64,000 nt of DNA from Bacillus sp. N1-1 (GCF_009818105.1 NZ_CP046564.1:4278001-4342000); one strand, 5' to 3'; counted from the first letter of the stretch, positions 25,324-35,726 are shown. Translations and numbers: made by a program. Notes: generated by a model from the sequence alone, not told the origin.

Positions 25324-26109
25324 TTACATTGATTGAACATGTTCTTTGTTAGCGCGGAGGACACCCTTCATCCGAAGGAGCGCTCTCGAGTGTAGCTGGG
25401 AAATTCGACTTGTTGATAACTCTAGAATTCTTGCAATCTCAGTAAGCGTCAATTCTTCAAAATATACGAGTGAGACGACAAGCTTTTCCTTCTCAGGTAA
25501 GCGGTCAATCGTTTCAGCTAATAGTTCTTTAATAAAATGGTGGTGTAGATGCTTTTCTGGTAAATCAGCATGCTCGTTTTCAATCACGCTATACCGTTCG
25601 ATTTTTTGCTGCTCATCCTCTGGCACAGGCTCATCGACTGATACCATTGTTGATAAAGATGCATCTTGAATCACACGCTGCACTTCTTCAATTGTCATAC
25701 CAAGGAACTCGGCCACATCATGGTCACTGCTGGATGTTTGATTTCGCTGTTCTAAAACAGCATAAGCTTCTTCAATTTTACGCGCCTTGTCTCGAACAGA
25801 GCGTGGCACCCAATCATTTTGACGAAGGCCATCAATGATCGCGCCTTTAATCCGCCAGCCGGCGTACGTTTCAAATTTCAAATCACGTTCTGGCTCGAAT
25901 TTTTCAAGTGCATCAAGAAGCCCCTGATAGGCGAAACTCGTAAGGTCATCCCGCTGAACGGTAGATGGGAGAGCGGCAGCATATCGTTGCACAGCGAAAT
26001 CAACAAGCGGACGATAAAGCAAAATAAGATGGTTACCCGCCTCTTCCTGATTCTCCTCTTTCCACGCTCTCCAATATTCGGTTGTCTGTTTATCCATTCT
26101 GGATTTCAT
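25324..26109 (-). CDS. sigD: flagellar RNA polymerase sigma factor SigD (FliA)
   Basis: 261 residues. It has sigma regions 2 (RDDLTSFAYQGLLDALEKFEPERDLKFETYAGWRI with the WVPRSVRD extension), 3 and 4 (LPEKEKLVVSLVYFEELTLTEIARILELSTSRISQLHSRAL). It directs transcription of late flagellar genes and is held by FlgM, encoded at 50830-51090. Near-consensus sigma-D promoters are visible before flgM, fliD and hag in this window. I chose the ATG at 26109 because AGGTGG lies 8 bases upstream. The genes usually found between flhG and sigD (cheBAWCD) are missing. Confidence 0.95.
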   Translation of the reverse strand: MKSRMDKQTTEYWRAWKEENQEEAGNHLILLYRPLVDFAVQRYAAALPSTVQRDDLTSFAYQGLLDALEKFEPERDLKFETYAGWRIKGAIIDGLRQNDWVPRSVRDKARKIEEAYAVLEQRNQTSSSDHDVAEFLGMTIEEVQRVIQDASLSTMVSVDEPVPEDEQQKIERYSVIENEHADLPEKHLHHHFIKELLAETIDRLPEKEKLVVSLVYFEELTLTEIARILELSTSRISQLHSRALLRMKGVLRANKEHVQSM

Positions 26110-26139
26110 GAAGTTCACCACCTGAAAAATTCTTCCCGC

Positions 26140-27003
26140 TTATTTATGAAACAGTATCTTTGTCAAAAACCCTTTCACGCCAAGCTTATAAACAGAAGGA
26201 AGGTTTAAATACGATCGAACCAATTCGTCTATTGCCTTTGCCGCTTTCGAATTTGGATATTCGAGTAAATAGGGTGACTGTGCGATAACCGCTTTTCGCA
26301 CATGAGGATCATCTGGAATCGACCCAAGCAAATCAATCGACTTATTTAAAAACTGAACAGAGGCTTTTTGGAAATTAAGGGACGTACGTTCAGCCTCTTC
26401 CTTAGTAAGGGATCGATTCACGATCAGTTTGACAGAGGCTTGTTTATTTTTTTCATAGAGCGCTTTTAGAACGCTATATCCATCTGTAATCGAAGGTGGT
26501 TCAGGATTAATGACAAGAAAAACATCATCAGCCGCTTGAAGAAATCTCATTCCTTCATAAGTGAGCCCGGCTCCTGTATCGAGAATAATGTAATCAACTT
26601 TGCCTTGTAGTGAACCCACTTCTTTAAAAAAGTGATTTAATTGCTGGCCGTCTAACGTAAGAATTTTCCCGATTCCATGACCACCTGCTAAATATTGAAG
26701 ACCATTTATCCCTGTTTCAACGACGGCTTCAAGTGATAGCTGTTTCTCAAGCATCGTCATAATGGTTTCTTTCGGCGTAACCCCCATTAGCACATCAAGG
26801 TTCGCCATACCGACATCTAAATCAAAAATTACCACTTTTTTATTTAACGCAACAAGACTAAGGGCAAAATTAAGCGATACATTCGACTTTCCAACGCCGC
26901 CTTTTCCACTTGTTACAGCGATCACTTTTGTTTTTCGATTACTTGAACCAGAATGAAGGCGCCGCTTCACTTCTTGACGTAGTTGATTCGCTTGATCAGC
27001 CAT
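26140..27003 (-). CDS. flhG: flagellar number regulator FlhG (MinD-like ATPase)
   Basis: 287 residues with a deviant Walker A SGKGGVGKSNVSLN near residue 31, FDLDVGMANLDVLMG and ILDTGAGLTY, the ParA/MinD pattern. A short basic N-terminal leader (LRQEVKRRLHS) may stimulate FlhF as in B. subtilis. It controls flagellar placement and number together with FlhF and interacts with FliM/FliY at the C-ring. The ATG lies one base after the flhF stop. Confidence 0.92.
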   Translation of the reverse strand: MADQANQLRQEVKRRLHSGSSNRKTKVIAVTSGKGGVGKSNVSLNFALSLVALNKKVVIFDLDVGMANLDVLMGVTPKETIMTMLEKQLSLEAVVETGINGLQYLAGGHGIGKILTLDGQQLNHFFKEVGSLQGKVDYIILDTGAGLTYEGMRFLQAADDVFLVINPEPPSITDGYSVLKALYEKNKQASVKLIVNRSLTKEEAERTSLNFQKASVQFLNKSIDLLGSIPDDPHVRKAVIAQSPYLLEYPNSKAAKAIDELVRSYLNLPSVYKLGVKGFLTKILFHK

Positions 27004-27004
27004 C

Positions 27005-28147
27005 TCATCGTCCCTCCATCAGCAGATCAAGGAGGAACTCTGGTGTCGTTCTCACGAGATCATCGGGTACGTTCTGCCCAGTTGTTAGGATCGTAATCGG
27101 AAGGTTGTAATCTTCCATAAAATTAAAAATCGGACCTCGAACTGTCGTTTCATCCATCTTCGTCATGATCACTTCCGACACCCCAAGCGAATGAAAATTA
27201 TCGGCAATCAATTTCATATCAGAATAACGATGGGTAAGGCTTAGCATAAGCGTAATCGACATTTCCTGACCGGATAAAAGCGTTTCTAGCTGTGTAATAT
27301 AGCTATACTGCTGATAATTCCGTCCCGCCGTGTCCATAAGAATGATGTCACATGAGGAAAGGCGTTCAAGTGACTGCCCTAAATCTGCAGGAGACTGGAC
27401 GACTTCCATTGGTATTCCTAAGATATCGGCATAGGTTCGAAGCTGTTCGACTGCCGCAATCCGGTACGTATCTGACGTAATAAGGCCAACGGATTGACGC
27501 TCTTTTAATAATAAATTCCCAGCTATTTTTGCAATTGTCGTTGTTTTTCCCACTCCTGTTGGACCAACGAAGCACCGTATTTTCTTCGGTTCACTTCTTA
27601 TACTAGGATAATTCTTTATTCGTTTCACAAATTCCTGTCTCATCCATGTAAAAGCATCTTCTTTTGTATAACTTGGATAAGATTTTGATTTAATGAGCAG
27701 TTCCGCCATGACACTTGAGCGAATCGCCTGCGAGAATTCCTGTGTTTCTAAAAACGCCTGTACCTGCTTTAACTGTTTCGGTAAGCGCTCATTCTCCATC
27801 ATTTGCATCATGATTTCTTTCATCGACTTTAGCTCACCAAGCACCTGAGCATCAGCTTCTACAGGCTGTTTGTCCACTTTAGGTTTCTGCTCTTCTACTC
27901 GTTCAGGCGCCTCTTCCCGACGCTTTTTTTCTGACTGTAGTAGCGTCGCAAACTCTGTCTCTTCTTTCGCTACTTTTTCCTCATCAAGAGCGGCGAGCAC
28001 TTCAAGACGCTGTTTTCGAAATAAGCCGAAGATCCCGCCTACTTTTACTTTTTTCGTATTTAAAATGACAGCATCCTGGCCGAGCTCCTGCCTAATAAGG
28101 GGCATAGCTTCGCGAAGATGAGTGACCACATAGCGTTTGATCTTCAT
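27005..28147 (-). CDS. flhF: flagellar SRP-type GTPase FlhF
   Basis: 380 residues: a basic N-terminal B domain with a Glu-rich linker (EKKRREEAPERVEEQKPKVD), then an NG domain with GPTGVGKTTTIAKIAGN, DTYRIAAVEQLRTYA, DTAGRN and TKMDETTVRG. This GTPase of the SRP family sets the flagellar assembly site and forms a heterodimer or cycle with FlhG. The start overlaps the flhA stop as ATGA. Confidence 0.95.
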   Translation of the reverse strand: MKIKRYVVTHLREAMPLIRQELGQDAVILNTKKVKVGGIFGLFRKQRLEVLAALDEEKVAKEETEFATLLQSEKKRREEAPERVEEQKPKVDKQPVEADAQVLGELKSMKEIMMQMMENERLPKQLKQVQAFLETQEFSQAIRSSVMAELLIKSKSYPSYTKEDAFTWMRQEFVKRIKNYPSIRSEPKKIRCFVGPTGVGKTTTIAKIAGNLLLKERQSVGLITSDTYRIAAVEQLRTYADILGIPMEVVQSPADLGQSLERLSSCDIILMDTAGRNYQQYSYITQLETLLSGQEMSITLMLSLTHRYSDMKLIADNFHSLGVSEVIMTKMDETTVRGPIFNFMEDYNLPITILTTGQNVPDDLVRTTPEFLLDLLMEGR

Positions 28148-30177
28148 GGTAGATTAATCACTCCTACACTTTGGACTTCAACATCAGGCTCTAGCTCGCT
28201 ATATGAAAGAATCGTGAGCTCAGGCATATAGCGCTCTAAAAATTGGCGTAAATACATGCGGATCGCAGGTGACGTTAATAGGATTGGCTGAATGCCTGAC
28301 TGCTGAAGGCGACTTACCTGCTGCAGCACTTCCTGATAAATGGTTTGTGATGTTTCAGGATCAAGCGCTAAGTAACTACCCTGATCCGATTGCTGAACCG
28401 ATTCCGCGAAGCGCTTTTCAAGTCGCGCTCCTGCTGTTAAGACTTTCACAGGCTCACCAGGTATCGCTACTTGTGACGTAATCTGGCGAGATAATGACTG
28501 ACGCACATATTCCGCTAATACATCAGTATCTTTCGTTCGCACGCCGTTATCGGCTAACGATTCAAGAATCATATCCAATGATCGAATCGATACTTTTTCT
28601 TTCAAAAGTCTCATCAGCACTTTCTGCACATCACCGATTGTCAGGATATTTGGAATCAGTTCTTCTAGAACAGCTGGAGATGATTCTCTGACGTTATCGA
28701 GCAAGTGCTTCACTTCCTGACGACTTAACAACTCATGCGCATGGCGCTTGATCACTTCCGTTAAATGCGTCGAAACAACTGACGGTGGATCAACAATCGT
28801 GTATCCCGATAGCTCGGCGCGATCTTTCATTTCTTCCGTTACCCATAGAGCCGGAAGTCCGAAAGCCGGTTCCACCGTTTCGATCCCTGTAATGGTTTCA
28901 TCTTCTAAACCGCTACTCATCGCAAGGTATTGATCCAACCGAACCTCTCCGCCAGCTACGCGGTTTCCTTTTATTTTAATCACGTACTCGTTCGGTTCGA
29001 GCTGGATATTGTCGCGAATTCGAATAACAGGCACGACAATCCCAAATTCAAGGGCGATTTGTCTGCGAATCATGATGACACGATCGAGAAGATCACCGCC
29101 CTGCTTTTGATCGGCCAGTGGAATGAGTCCGTATCCAAACTCAAACTCAATTGGATCGACTTGAAGAAGACTCGTCACGCTTTCTGGCTTTTTCATTTCT
29201 TCGACCTCTTCGTCGCCTGCGGCTAATTCGACTTCTTTCGTTTGATCCAGATTCTTTTGCATCGTCCAGCCTCCATAGACAAGGAGCCCTGCGATTGGAA
29301 ATGTGAGAAGCGGATTAATCGGTGTCGCAAGTCCGAGGAGCGTCACAACCGCTCCAACAACGTAAAGAAGCTTCGGATAAGCAAAGATTTGTGCAGTGAT
29401 ATCAGACCCTAGATTGCCATCTGACGCTGCTCGCGTCACGACAATTCCCGTCGCTGTTGAAATGAGCAGCGCAGGAATTTGACTAACAAGGCCATCCCCA
29501 ATCGAGAGAAGCGTAAACGTCGTTGCCGCATCACCCACTGGCATACCATGAACGACCATTCCAATAATGAGTCCGCCGATAATATTAATTAACGTAATGA
29601 CAATCCCGGCAATCGCATCGCCTTTTACGAACTTACTGGCTCCGTCCATCGCCCCATAAAAGTCAGCTTCGCGCGCAATCTTTTCTCGGCTTACTTTCGC
29701 CTCCCGATCTGAAATCATACCTGCGTTCAAATCAGCATCAATGCTCATTTGCTTCCCTGGCATCGCGTCGAGCGTAAATCGAGCGGCTACTTCAGCCACT
29801 CGTTCGGATCCTTTTGTAATAACAATGAATTGAATAATAACAAGAATCAGGAAAACAAGGAGTCCGATCACAACACTTCCGCCAACAACAAAGGAACCAA
29901 ACGTTTCAATCACCTGTCCGCCTGTTTTGTTCGTTAAAATGGAGCGCGTCGTCGAGACGTTTAAGCCTAGGCGGAAGAGCGTTGTTAATAACAACAGCGA
30001 TGGAAAAATCGAGAACTGGAGTGCTTCTTTCGTATTCATCGCAACAAGGATGATCGTGAGCGCAAGGCTAATGTTCATCATAATGAGAAAATCGAGTAAG
30101 AGCGGAGGGAACGGGATCACCATCATGATCACAATCATAATGACGGATACGAGCACGGCATAATCTTTTATTTTCAT
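28144..30177 (-). CDS. flhA: flagellar export gate protein FlhA
   Basis: 677 residues: eight membrane helices in the first half, the FHIPEP-type signature with PGKQMSIDADLNAGMI and READFYGAMDGASKFVKGDA near residues 140-190, then a large cytoplasmic domain that docks chaperone-substrate complexes. It is the core of the flagellar type III export gate. Here it would serve FliS-Hag, FliT-FliD and FlgN-FlgK/L complexes encoded in the same island. Confidence 0.97.
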   Translation of the reverse strand: MKIKDYAVLVSVIMIVIMMVIPFPPLLLDFLIMMNISLALTIILVAMNTKEALQFSIFPSLLLLTTLFRLGLNVSTTRSILTNKTGGQVIETFGSFVVGGSVVIGLLVFLILVIIQFIVITKGSERVAEVAARFTLDAMPGKQMSIDADLNAGMISDREAKVSREKIAREADFYGAMDGASKFVKGDAIAGIVITLINIIGGLIIGMVVHGMPVGDAATTFTLLSIGDGLVSQIPALLISTATGIVVTRAASDGNLGSDITAQIFAYPKLLYVVGAVVTLLGLATPINPLLTFPIAGLLVYGGWTMQKNLDQTKEVELAAGDEEVEEMKKPESVTSLLQVDPIEFEFGYGLIPLADQKQGGDLLDRVIMIRRQIALEFGIVVPVIRIRDNIQLEPNEYVIKIKGNRVAGGEVRLDQYLAMSSGLEDETITGIETVEPAFGLPALWVTEEMKDRAELSGYTIVDPPSVVSTHLTEVIKRHAHELLSRQEVKHLLDNVRESSPAVLEELIPNILTIGDVQKVLMRLLKEKVSIRSLDMILESLADNGVRTKDTDVLAEYVRQSLSRQITSQVAIPGEPVKVLTAGARLEKRFAESVQQSDQGSYLALDPETSQTIYQEVLQQVSRLQQSGIQPILLTSPAIRMYLRQFLERYMPELTILSYSELEPDVEVQSVGVINLP

Positions 30178-30179
30178 CG

Positions 30180-31280
30180 TCAGTTCCCTCCTCCCGGGTA
30201 GCCTTTTATGCTATAAACGTAAGCAAGTATTTCTGCGACAGCCTTGAACAGCTCTTCTGGCACCCCATCACCAATCTCCACCTGATAATAAAGCGCACGC
30301 GCAAGCTGGACATTTTCCGTCGTAATAATCTCGTGCTCTTTCGCTTTTTCTTTAATCTTTTGCGCCACGTAGTCCATCCCTTTCGCTACGACTGTCGGCT
30401 TATCCATTTCTTTCGGATCGTACCGAAGTGCAACAGCAAAGTGCGTAGGGTTAGTAATAACAACGTCCGCATTTGGAATTTCCGAGATCATGCGGTTCAT
30501 TCCAAGTGCACGCTGCTTTTCTTTAATCTTTGATTTAATGAGCGGGTCACCCTCGCTCTTTTTATATTCATCTTTAATGTCCTGTTTTGACATGCGGATG
30601 TTTTTTTCAAAGTCATATTTCTGATAAACATAGTCTAATAGGGCTAAGAATAATAATAGAATTCCTACAGCTAAGCCCGTTTGGACGATGAGTGAGCCTA
30701 CAAGAGCAGTTGCTTCCCCAATCGACTTTTGCGAAATGAGCATCACTTCATCTCGCTTATTCCAAAGAACAATGAATGTAACAGCTGAAATAAAGGTGAT
30801 TTTAATTAGTGATTTTAAAAGTTCCACGAGCGTTCGAGCTGAAAAAATCCTCTTCGCTCCTTTTAACGGGTCAATTCGTTCAAGCTTTGCCTGGAGCGGA
30901 TCAGTAGAAACGAGAAAACCAACCTGCATATAGTTTCCTAGCACGCCCATGATAAGGGAGATTCCCATAAGCGGTGCTGCAATCAGCGCCGCTTGCCAGA
31001 CGTTTTCTTTTAACATGCGATCGACGTTTTGCTCTGTGGGCGTCCAGTCAGTGATGTGAACAAGGTTACCTCGAATCATCGATTGAAGACTTTCAATCAT
31101 CCATCCACCAATGAACGACATAAATAAAAAAACGCCTATCATCATAAATGCGGATGGAATCTCAGCACTTCTTGCCACCTGACCTTTTTTACGAGATTCT
31201 TGTTTCTTTTGCGGTGTTGCTTTCTCCGTCTTTTCTTGTGAAAAGAACTGAAGATCCATCTGGAAGCGATATGTTCGCAT
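30180..31280 (-). CDS. flhB: flagellar export switch protein FlhB
   Basis: 366 residues: the N-terminal MDLQFFSQEKTEKATPQKKQ signature, four membrane helices, and a cytoplasmic domain with the autocleavage site NPTH (VVITNPTHFAVAL) near residue 265. Cleavage changes export specificity from rod/hook to filament substrates, together with FliK. I chose the ATG at 31280 with GGGTGG 8 bases upstream. A GTG at 31292 would overlap fliR by 8 bases. Confidence 0.96.
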   Translation of the reverse strand: MRTYRFQMDLQFFSQEKTEKATPQKKQESRKKGQVARSAEIPSAFMMIGVFLFMSFIGGWMIESLQSMIRGNLVHITDWTPTEQNVDRMLKENVWQAALIAAPLMGISLIMGVLGNYMQVGFLVSTDPLQAKLERIDPLKGAKRIFSARTLVELLKSLIKITFISAVTFIVLWNKRDEVMLISQKSIGEATALVGSLIVQTGLAVGILLLFLALLDYVYQKYDFEKNIRMSKQDIKDEYKKSEGDPLIKSKIKEKQRALGMNRMISEIPNADVVITNPTHFAVALRYDPKEMDKPTVVAKGMDYVAQKIKEKAKEHEIITTENVQLARALYYQVEIGDGVPEELFKAVAEILAYVYSIKGYPGGGN

Positions 31281-31284
31281 CGTA

Positions 31285-32061
31285 CTACCCACCCAATAGT
31301 TGAATAAGCCGGCCCATCGTATCCAGCATCTCTTGAAACACCCCGCGCAGTAAAAAGAAAAACGTTGGAATGGTTACGAGAATCAGAACGAATCCGACAA
31401 ATATTTTTAACGGCAATCCGACAACAAATATGTTCACCTGCGGGACGGCCCTCGCAAGAAGCCCTAGTGCAACATCGACTAGGAAAAGAGAGGCAACGAT
31501 CGGTAGCGCCAGCTGAAACGCAGAGAAAAACATCCCAGCGAAAACTTCAGCGATAAATCGAGCCAGTGACTGACTGTCCGCCTGACTAAGGAGCGCATCA
31601 GCCGGTAAAAGCTCATAACTCCTTACAAGTCCATCAAGCATCATATGATGACCATCAACGGAAACGAGAAAAAGCAGCGCAAGCATGTATTTAAAATTCC
31701 CAATAATCGGCACCTGCGTCCTCGTCTGAGGATCAATCACGTTCGCAATCACAAAACCCATTTGAAAATCGATAAACGCGCCTGCGACTTGTACCGTATA
31801 AAGGATGAGGGAAGCGATAAACCCAAGCGACAACCCGATAAACAATTCTTTTAAAATGTAGATGATAAATGTCAGATCAAGCGTTAGCTCTGTTTCTGCT
31901 CCTAACCCGGCTGTTACAATTAAAGCAATAAAAAAACCAAGTCCCACTTTAAAGCGGTTTGGAACGCTTCTTGTTGAGAAAACTGGTGCGGTTATGAAAA
32001 AAGACGTTGCCCTCATAAAGACGAGTAAAAACAAGGGCAGAGCGTTAACGATACTTTCCAT
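31285..32061 (-). CDS. fliR: flagellar export protein FliR
   Basis: 258 residues with about six membrane helices, starting MESIVNALPLFLLVFMRATSFFITAP. It contains FQMGFVIANVIDPQTRTQVPIIGNF, typical of FliR. It forms the FliPQR export channel. The ATG at 32061 is two bases after the fliQ stop. The frame extends further upstream, but that part lies inside fliQ and does not resemble FliR. Confidence 0.95.
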   Translation of the reverse strand: MESIVNALPLFLLVFMRATSFFITAPVFSTRSVPNRFKVGLGFFIALIVTAGLGAETELTLDLTFIIYILKELFIGLSLGFIASLILYTVQVAGAFIDFQMGFVIANVIDPQTRTQVPIIGNFKYMLALLFLVSVDGHHMMLDGLVRSYELLPADALLSQADSQSLARFIAEVFAGMFFSAFQLALPIVASLFLVDVALGLLARAVPQVNIFVVGLPLKIFVGFVLILVTIPTFFFLLRGVFQEMLDTMGRLIQLLGG

Positions 32062-32063
32062 CT

Positions 32064-32333
32064 TTAGCCGATAAACCTGTACAGATTTTGGTATAAGTTT
32101 GTAGTGTAATCGAGTAGCGTTGTGAGCATCCACGGTCCAAACAGAACGATCGTTAACAGAACTGCAACGATTTTTGGTATAAACGCTAGCGTCTGTTCTT
32201 GAATTTGCGTCATTGCCTGAAACACGCTGACGATTAACCCCACGCCAAGAGCGATTAACAGAAGTGGAGCTGAAATAATAATCACGGTATAAACGGCATC
32301 TTCTGCAAGTGAAATGACCATATCCGGCGTCAT
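32064..32333 (-). CDS. fliQ: flagellar export protein FliQ
   Basis: 89 residues, two membrane hairpin helices, with the family segment GLIVSVFQAMTQIQEQTLAFIPKI. It is part of the FliPQR channel complex. A strong AAGGAGG site precedes the ATG. Confidence 0.95.
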   Translation of the reverse strand: MTPDMVISLAEDAVYTVIIISAPLLLIALGVGLIVSVFQAMTQIQEQTLAFIPKIVAVLLTIVLFGPWMLTTLLDYTTNLYQNLYRFIG

Positions 32334-32344
32334 CGTCGTCCTCC

Positions 32345-33028
32345 TTAAAAGCTTAATAGAAGTGATTCGACGACCAGATACCAGCCATCGACAAGCACAA
32401 ATAATAGAATTTTAAACGGCAGAGAAATCATAACGGGCGGTAGCATCATCATCCCCATCGCCATGAGGGTAGAGGCGACTACCATGTCGATAATAAGAAA
32501 TGGAATAAAGATAATAAATCCAATCTGAAACGCCGTTTTCAGTTCTGAAATCGCAAATGCGGGAACGAGTGCGGTTAAGCGAATGTCTTCCACTGATTCC
32601 GGCTTCTCTAGCTCTGCGTACTTATAAAAAAGAGCAAGATCTTTTTCGCGCGTATGCCCCGCCATAAACTCTTTGATCGGCAGTTCGGCCGCATCGAGCG
32701 CTTTTTCCTGTCCGATATCTTCATTCAAATACGGCTGTAGCGCCTCACTATTAATCTCTGAAAGAACAGGTGACATGACGAAAAAGGTTAGAAACAGAGC
32801 GAGTCCAATGAGCACCTGATTCGGGGGCATTGACTGCGTCGCAAGCGCTGAGCGAACGAAGGAAAGAACAACAACGATTCTCGTAAAACAGGTCATCAAT
32901 ACTAGAATTGCTGGGGCAAGTGAGAGAACGGTTAAGAGAAGGACGAGCTGAATGGTGACGGACACATCTTCTGTGGCGTTTGATCCGAAGTCAAGGCCAG
33001 GAATCGTTAAGTTTATGAGCAAATCCAT
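32345..33028 (-). CDS. fliP: flagellar export protein FliP
   Basis: 227 residues. It has [38 protein letters not shown] and the C-terminal signature [20 protein letters not shown], both hallmarks of FliP. The periplasmic loop is the usual length. It is the founding subunit of the export channel. The ATG overlaps the fliZ stop by one base (TAATG). Confidence 0.96.
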   Translation of the reverse strand: MDLLINLTIPGLDFGSNATEDVSVTIQLVLLLTVLSLAPAILVLMTCFTRIVVVLSFVRSALATQSMPPNQVLIGLALFLTFFVMSPVLSEINSEALQPYLNEDIGQEKALDAAELPIKEFMAGHTREKDLALFYKYAELEKPESVEDIRLTALVPAFAISELKTAFQIGFIIFIPFLIIDMVVASTLMAMGMMMLPPVMISLPFKILLFVLVDGWYLVVESLLLSF

Positions 33029-33609
33029 TACTTATCGTCCCTTCTATCGCCGTCGTCCCAATAGTTCTTACGTTTATTTCGCTGTTTCTTTAAGCTTGCT
33101 TGAATCAACTCTTGAATGCCCGTTTGTTTATGATTCATAAACGAAAAGCCTGTTTTCTGCTCTTCCGCCTGCTCTAAGATGCGCTCCACTTCTTCCTTAT
33201 CTTCAATTTCTTTCAGCAAATTCACGTTGTCACCAACGCCAATCATATAGAGCGAATCGCCAACCTTCACCATTTGAACAGATTTATTGTTACCGAGCGG
33301 CGTCCCGCCAATCGGCGTAAAAACCGAATGATGCTGAAGCTTTTGCTGCCGTTTTGATAGAAACCGAATGAGTAAATAGATCAGCCCGACGACTACGATT
33401 GTATAGAAAACAAGCTTGATAAGAAGAAAGAAAATGTTCGTGTTCGCCCCTACCTCAGCCGGCTCTTCTTGAGGTTCAGAAGGCTCGTCCTCATCTTCCG
33501 TTAGCCAGTCTGTTACGCTCCCGTTATTAGTAGCTGCTGCAACAGGATCAGGCAGAAAGATTACAAGGCAAAAGAGGAGTGTTATGATGCTAATCACATG
33601 CTGTCTCAT
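33028..33609 (-). CDS. fliZ: flagellar biosynthesis protein FliZ (FliO family)
   Basis: 193 residues: a signal peptide (residues 1-25, ending AAA), an acidic extracytoplasmic stretch ([15 protein letters not shown]), one membrane helix ([25 protein letters not shown]) and a small cytoplasmic SPOA-like domain ([20 protein letters not shown]). It corresponds to FliZ of B. subtilis, a FliO relative that assists FliP assembly. The gene upstream is fliY, with only 15 bases between. The cheY gene expected here in Bacillus is absent. Confidence 0.88.
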   Translation of the reverse strand: MRQHVISIITLLFCLVIFLPDPVAAATNNGSVTDWLTEDEDEPSEPQEEPAEVGANTNIFFLLIKLVFYTIVVVGLIYLLIRFLSKRQQKLQHHSVFTPIGGTPLGNNKSVQMVKVGDSLYMIGVGDNVNLLKEIEDKEEVERILEQAEEQKTGFSFMNHKQTGIQELIQASLKKQRNKRKNYWDDGDRRDDK

Positions 33610-33624
33610 CTGTAAACACTCCTT

Positions 33625-34734
33625 CTAACGCAGCTTTGACAAACGCTCGGCTGCACTTAAAATATCTGTTACTCTAACACCAAAGTTTTCATCAATCACG
33701 ACAACTTCACCTTTGGCAATGAGTTTACTATTAATCAAAATATCGACCGGCTCTCCTGCAAGCTTATCTAGCTCTAAAATCGATCCATGAGAAAGTTCAA
33801 GAATGTCTTTTACAATGCGCTTCGTTCGGCCTAGCTCGACCGTCACCTGAAGCGGAATATCAAGTAACATATTCAAATTGCGTTGCTCACCGTACGGGTG
33901 ATCTTCCTGGCTGAAATTTGTAAACTGAACGTTTTGGATATTCGGTTCAGGCTCTTTCACTCGTGAATCAAAAGTGACTGGTTCCTTTTCTTCGTTAACC
34001 TGTTCAGAATGATTTGATTGCTGCAATTCGGCCTCCTGCTCCTTTGCCTTCTGTGTCTCTTGCTGCTCTGCTGCTTGAAGGTCTTCTGCACTGACGAGCA
34101 GTTCGCTAATTTGCTTTGCTACGGTTGCTGGCACTACATGGTGGACAACAGTTTGTACAATCGAACCGATTGAAAGTTCGAACGTAATATCCATATAAAT
34201 CGGTTCTGTTCCTTTTTCTACAAGTACGGAGTTTGCTGATTCAGAAACAACCTGAAGATTCGTAAACGACCCAGAAAAAGAAGAGCCTGAAGCCATGCTC
34301 AGCCCCTTATGGATGCTGTCCATCATGCCTGTCATCACAGCGGTTAAACTTTTATCCACGCTTCCATTGCCGTCATCCCCTTTGGCTACTTGCCAAATAT
34401 CAGCCATATCCTGAGCATCAGGAGGGTTCACCATCATGATTGTTTCTCCAGCCGCCGCTCCCTCATAGCGAATCGCTGCTTCTACGTAAGGGAGAGACAC
34501 TTCTTGCTGAAAACGATCTTCAGGAAGAATCTGCATTGTAATATTGGATACAAACACATCTTGCATAAAAACAGATGAAAGTGTTGTTGTAAGACTGCCG
34601 ATCGCGACGCTAAACAGCTCGCTCAGCGCTTCCTTTTCAACTTCATGAAAATGCACGACGTCTTCCTCCTTCCCTGCTGCTGCTTCTTGAAATAACGCAT
34701 TGATTTCTTCTTTTGAAAGGCGATCATCCGTCAT
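33625..34734 (-). CDS. fliY: flagellar motor switch protein FliY (degenerate CheC-type domain)
   Basis: 369 residues. The N-terminal peptide [11 protein letters not shown] is a CheY-docking-like motif. A CheC-like middle domain spans about residues 30-215, then an acidic Gln/Glu-rich linker, and a C-terminal SPOA/FliN domain ([34 protein letters not shown]). It forms the C-ring with FliM and FliG. In active FliY two ExxN motifs hydrolyse CheY-P. Here the first reads E39-L-F-S42 and the second has T135 and M138 in place of E and N, so both sites look dead. It overlaps fliM by 11 bases. Confidence 0.93.
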   Translation of the reverse strand: MTDDRLSKEEINALFQEAAAGKEEDVVHFHEVEKEALSELFSVAIGSLTTTLSSVFMQDVFVSNITMQILPEDRFQQEVSLPYVEAAIRYEGAAAGETIMMVNPPDAQDMADIWQVAKGDDGNGSVDKSLTAVMTGMMDSIHKGLSMASGSSFSGSFTNLQVVSESANSVLVEKGTEPIYMDITFELSIGSIVQTVVHHVVPATVAKQISELLVSAEDLQAAEQQETQKAKEQEAELQQSNHSEQVNEEKEPVTFDSRVKEPEPNIQNVQFTNFSQEDHPYGEQRNLNMLLDIPLQVTVELGRTKRIVKDILELSHGSILELDKLAGEPVDILINSKLIAKGEVVVIDENFGVRVTDILSAAERLSKLR

Positions 34735-35710
34735 GTCCTATTTCCTCCTCTTCCTTCACTTCAGTGATTTGTACGGCCATTCGACCCTTTGACGTTCCAG
34801 GCTGTCCGTGAAATTTCACGCGATTATCAACCTTGACGATGAGTGGATCAGAAACAGTTTGATTCAATCGAATTACGTCTCCATCTTCTAAATTTAAAAA
34901 TTCTTCAATGGTTATTTCAGAATGACCAAGCTCTGCGACAATGCCTAAATTGGTTTTTTTTAGTCTCTTCTCAAGTTCCTTGCTTTCCTGCGGCTCGCGA
35001 TCCTTTTTTTGATTGGATAGCCAGTGATGAGCCGAAAGTCTTGGCATGATTGGTTCAAGAACGACGTGTGGAAGACAGAGACGAATATTGCCACTAACTT
35101 CTCCTACTTTTACACGTAGCGTAACGGTTACGACCGTTTCGTTCGGTGATACAATTTGAAGAAAATGCGGATTAACTTCAAGCTCCTTCAATTCCGTTTT
35201 CAGCTTAAGGACAGACGTCCAGGCGTCTTGAAAGCTTTCAAGAATTTTACTGAAAATCCGCTCAATCACCATCGTCTCAATTTCGGTTAAATGGGAGAGC
35301 TTATCCGGTTGAACACCTTGACCTCCAAGCATGCGATCAAGCATCGCATACGCGAGCTCTGGCGCCACCTCAAGCACCATCTGTCCTTGTAATGGTGAAG
35401 CAACAAAGAGACTAATAATCGAGTTCTCTGTTATCGACTTCACAAATTCTTCAAATGGCATCTGATCAACAGAATGAACGGAGGCTTGAATGATCGTCCG
35501 AAGCTGAGCGGATGAATAGGTCGTCATAAGCCGCGCATAGTTCTCATGAATACGCGTTAAAATTCGAATGTGGTCTTGAGAAAAGCGAAGCGCTCTTTTA
35601 AAATCATACGTTTCTACTTTTCTCTCTTTCATTGGCTTCTTCTGCCCAGGTTCATCAATAACAGCAAGAAGCGCATCTACAGTTGCTGGCGATAGCATAT
35701 CAGACAACAT
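34724..35710 (-). CDS. fliM: flagellar motor switch protein FliM
   Basis: 328 residues with the CheC-like middle domain ([41 protein letters not shown]) and C-terminal SPOA domain ([24 protein letters not shown]). The N-terminal peptide, usually LSQ-x-EIDALL, which binds CheY-P, reads [10 protein letters not shown] at residues 6-15. It has lost the acidic and Ile residues, and the linker to the middle domain is short. I chose the ATG at 35710 with GGGGGTGA 5 bases upstream. The fliL gene that usually separates swrD from fliM is elsewhere (51203-51634). Confidence 0.95.
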   Translation of the reverse strand: MLSDMLSPATVDALLAVIDEPGQKKPMKERKVETYDFKRALRFSQDHIRILTRIHENYARLMTTYSSAQLRTIIQASVHSVDQMPFEEFVKSITENSIISLFVASPLQGQMVLEVAPELAYAMLDRMLGGQGVQPDKLSHLTEIETMVIERIFSKILESFQDAWTSVLKLKTELKELEVNPHFLQIVSPNETVVTVTLRVKVGEVSGNIRLCLPHVVLEPIMPRLSAHHWLSNQKKDREPQESKELEKRLKKTNLGIVAELGHSEITIEEFLNLEDGDVIRLNQTVSDPLIVKVDNRVKFHGQPGTSKGRMAVQITEVKEEEEIGHDG

Positions 35711-35726
35711 GGTCACCCCCGTTCGT

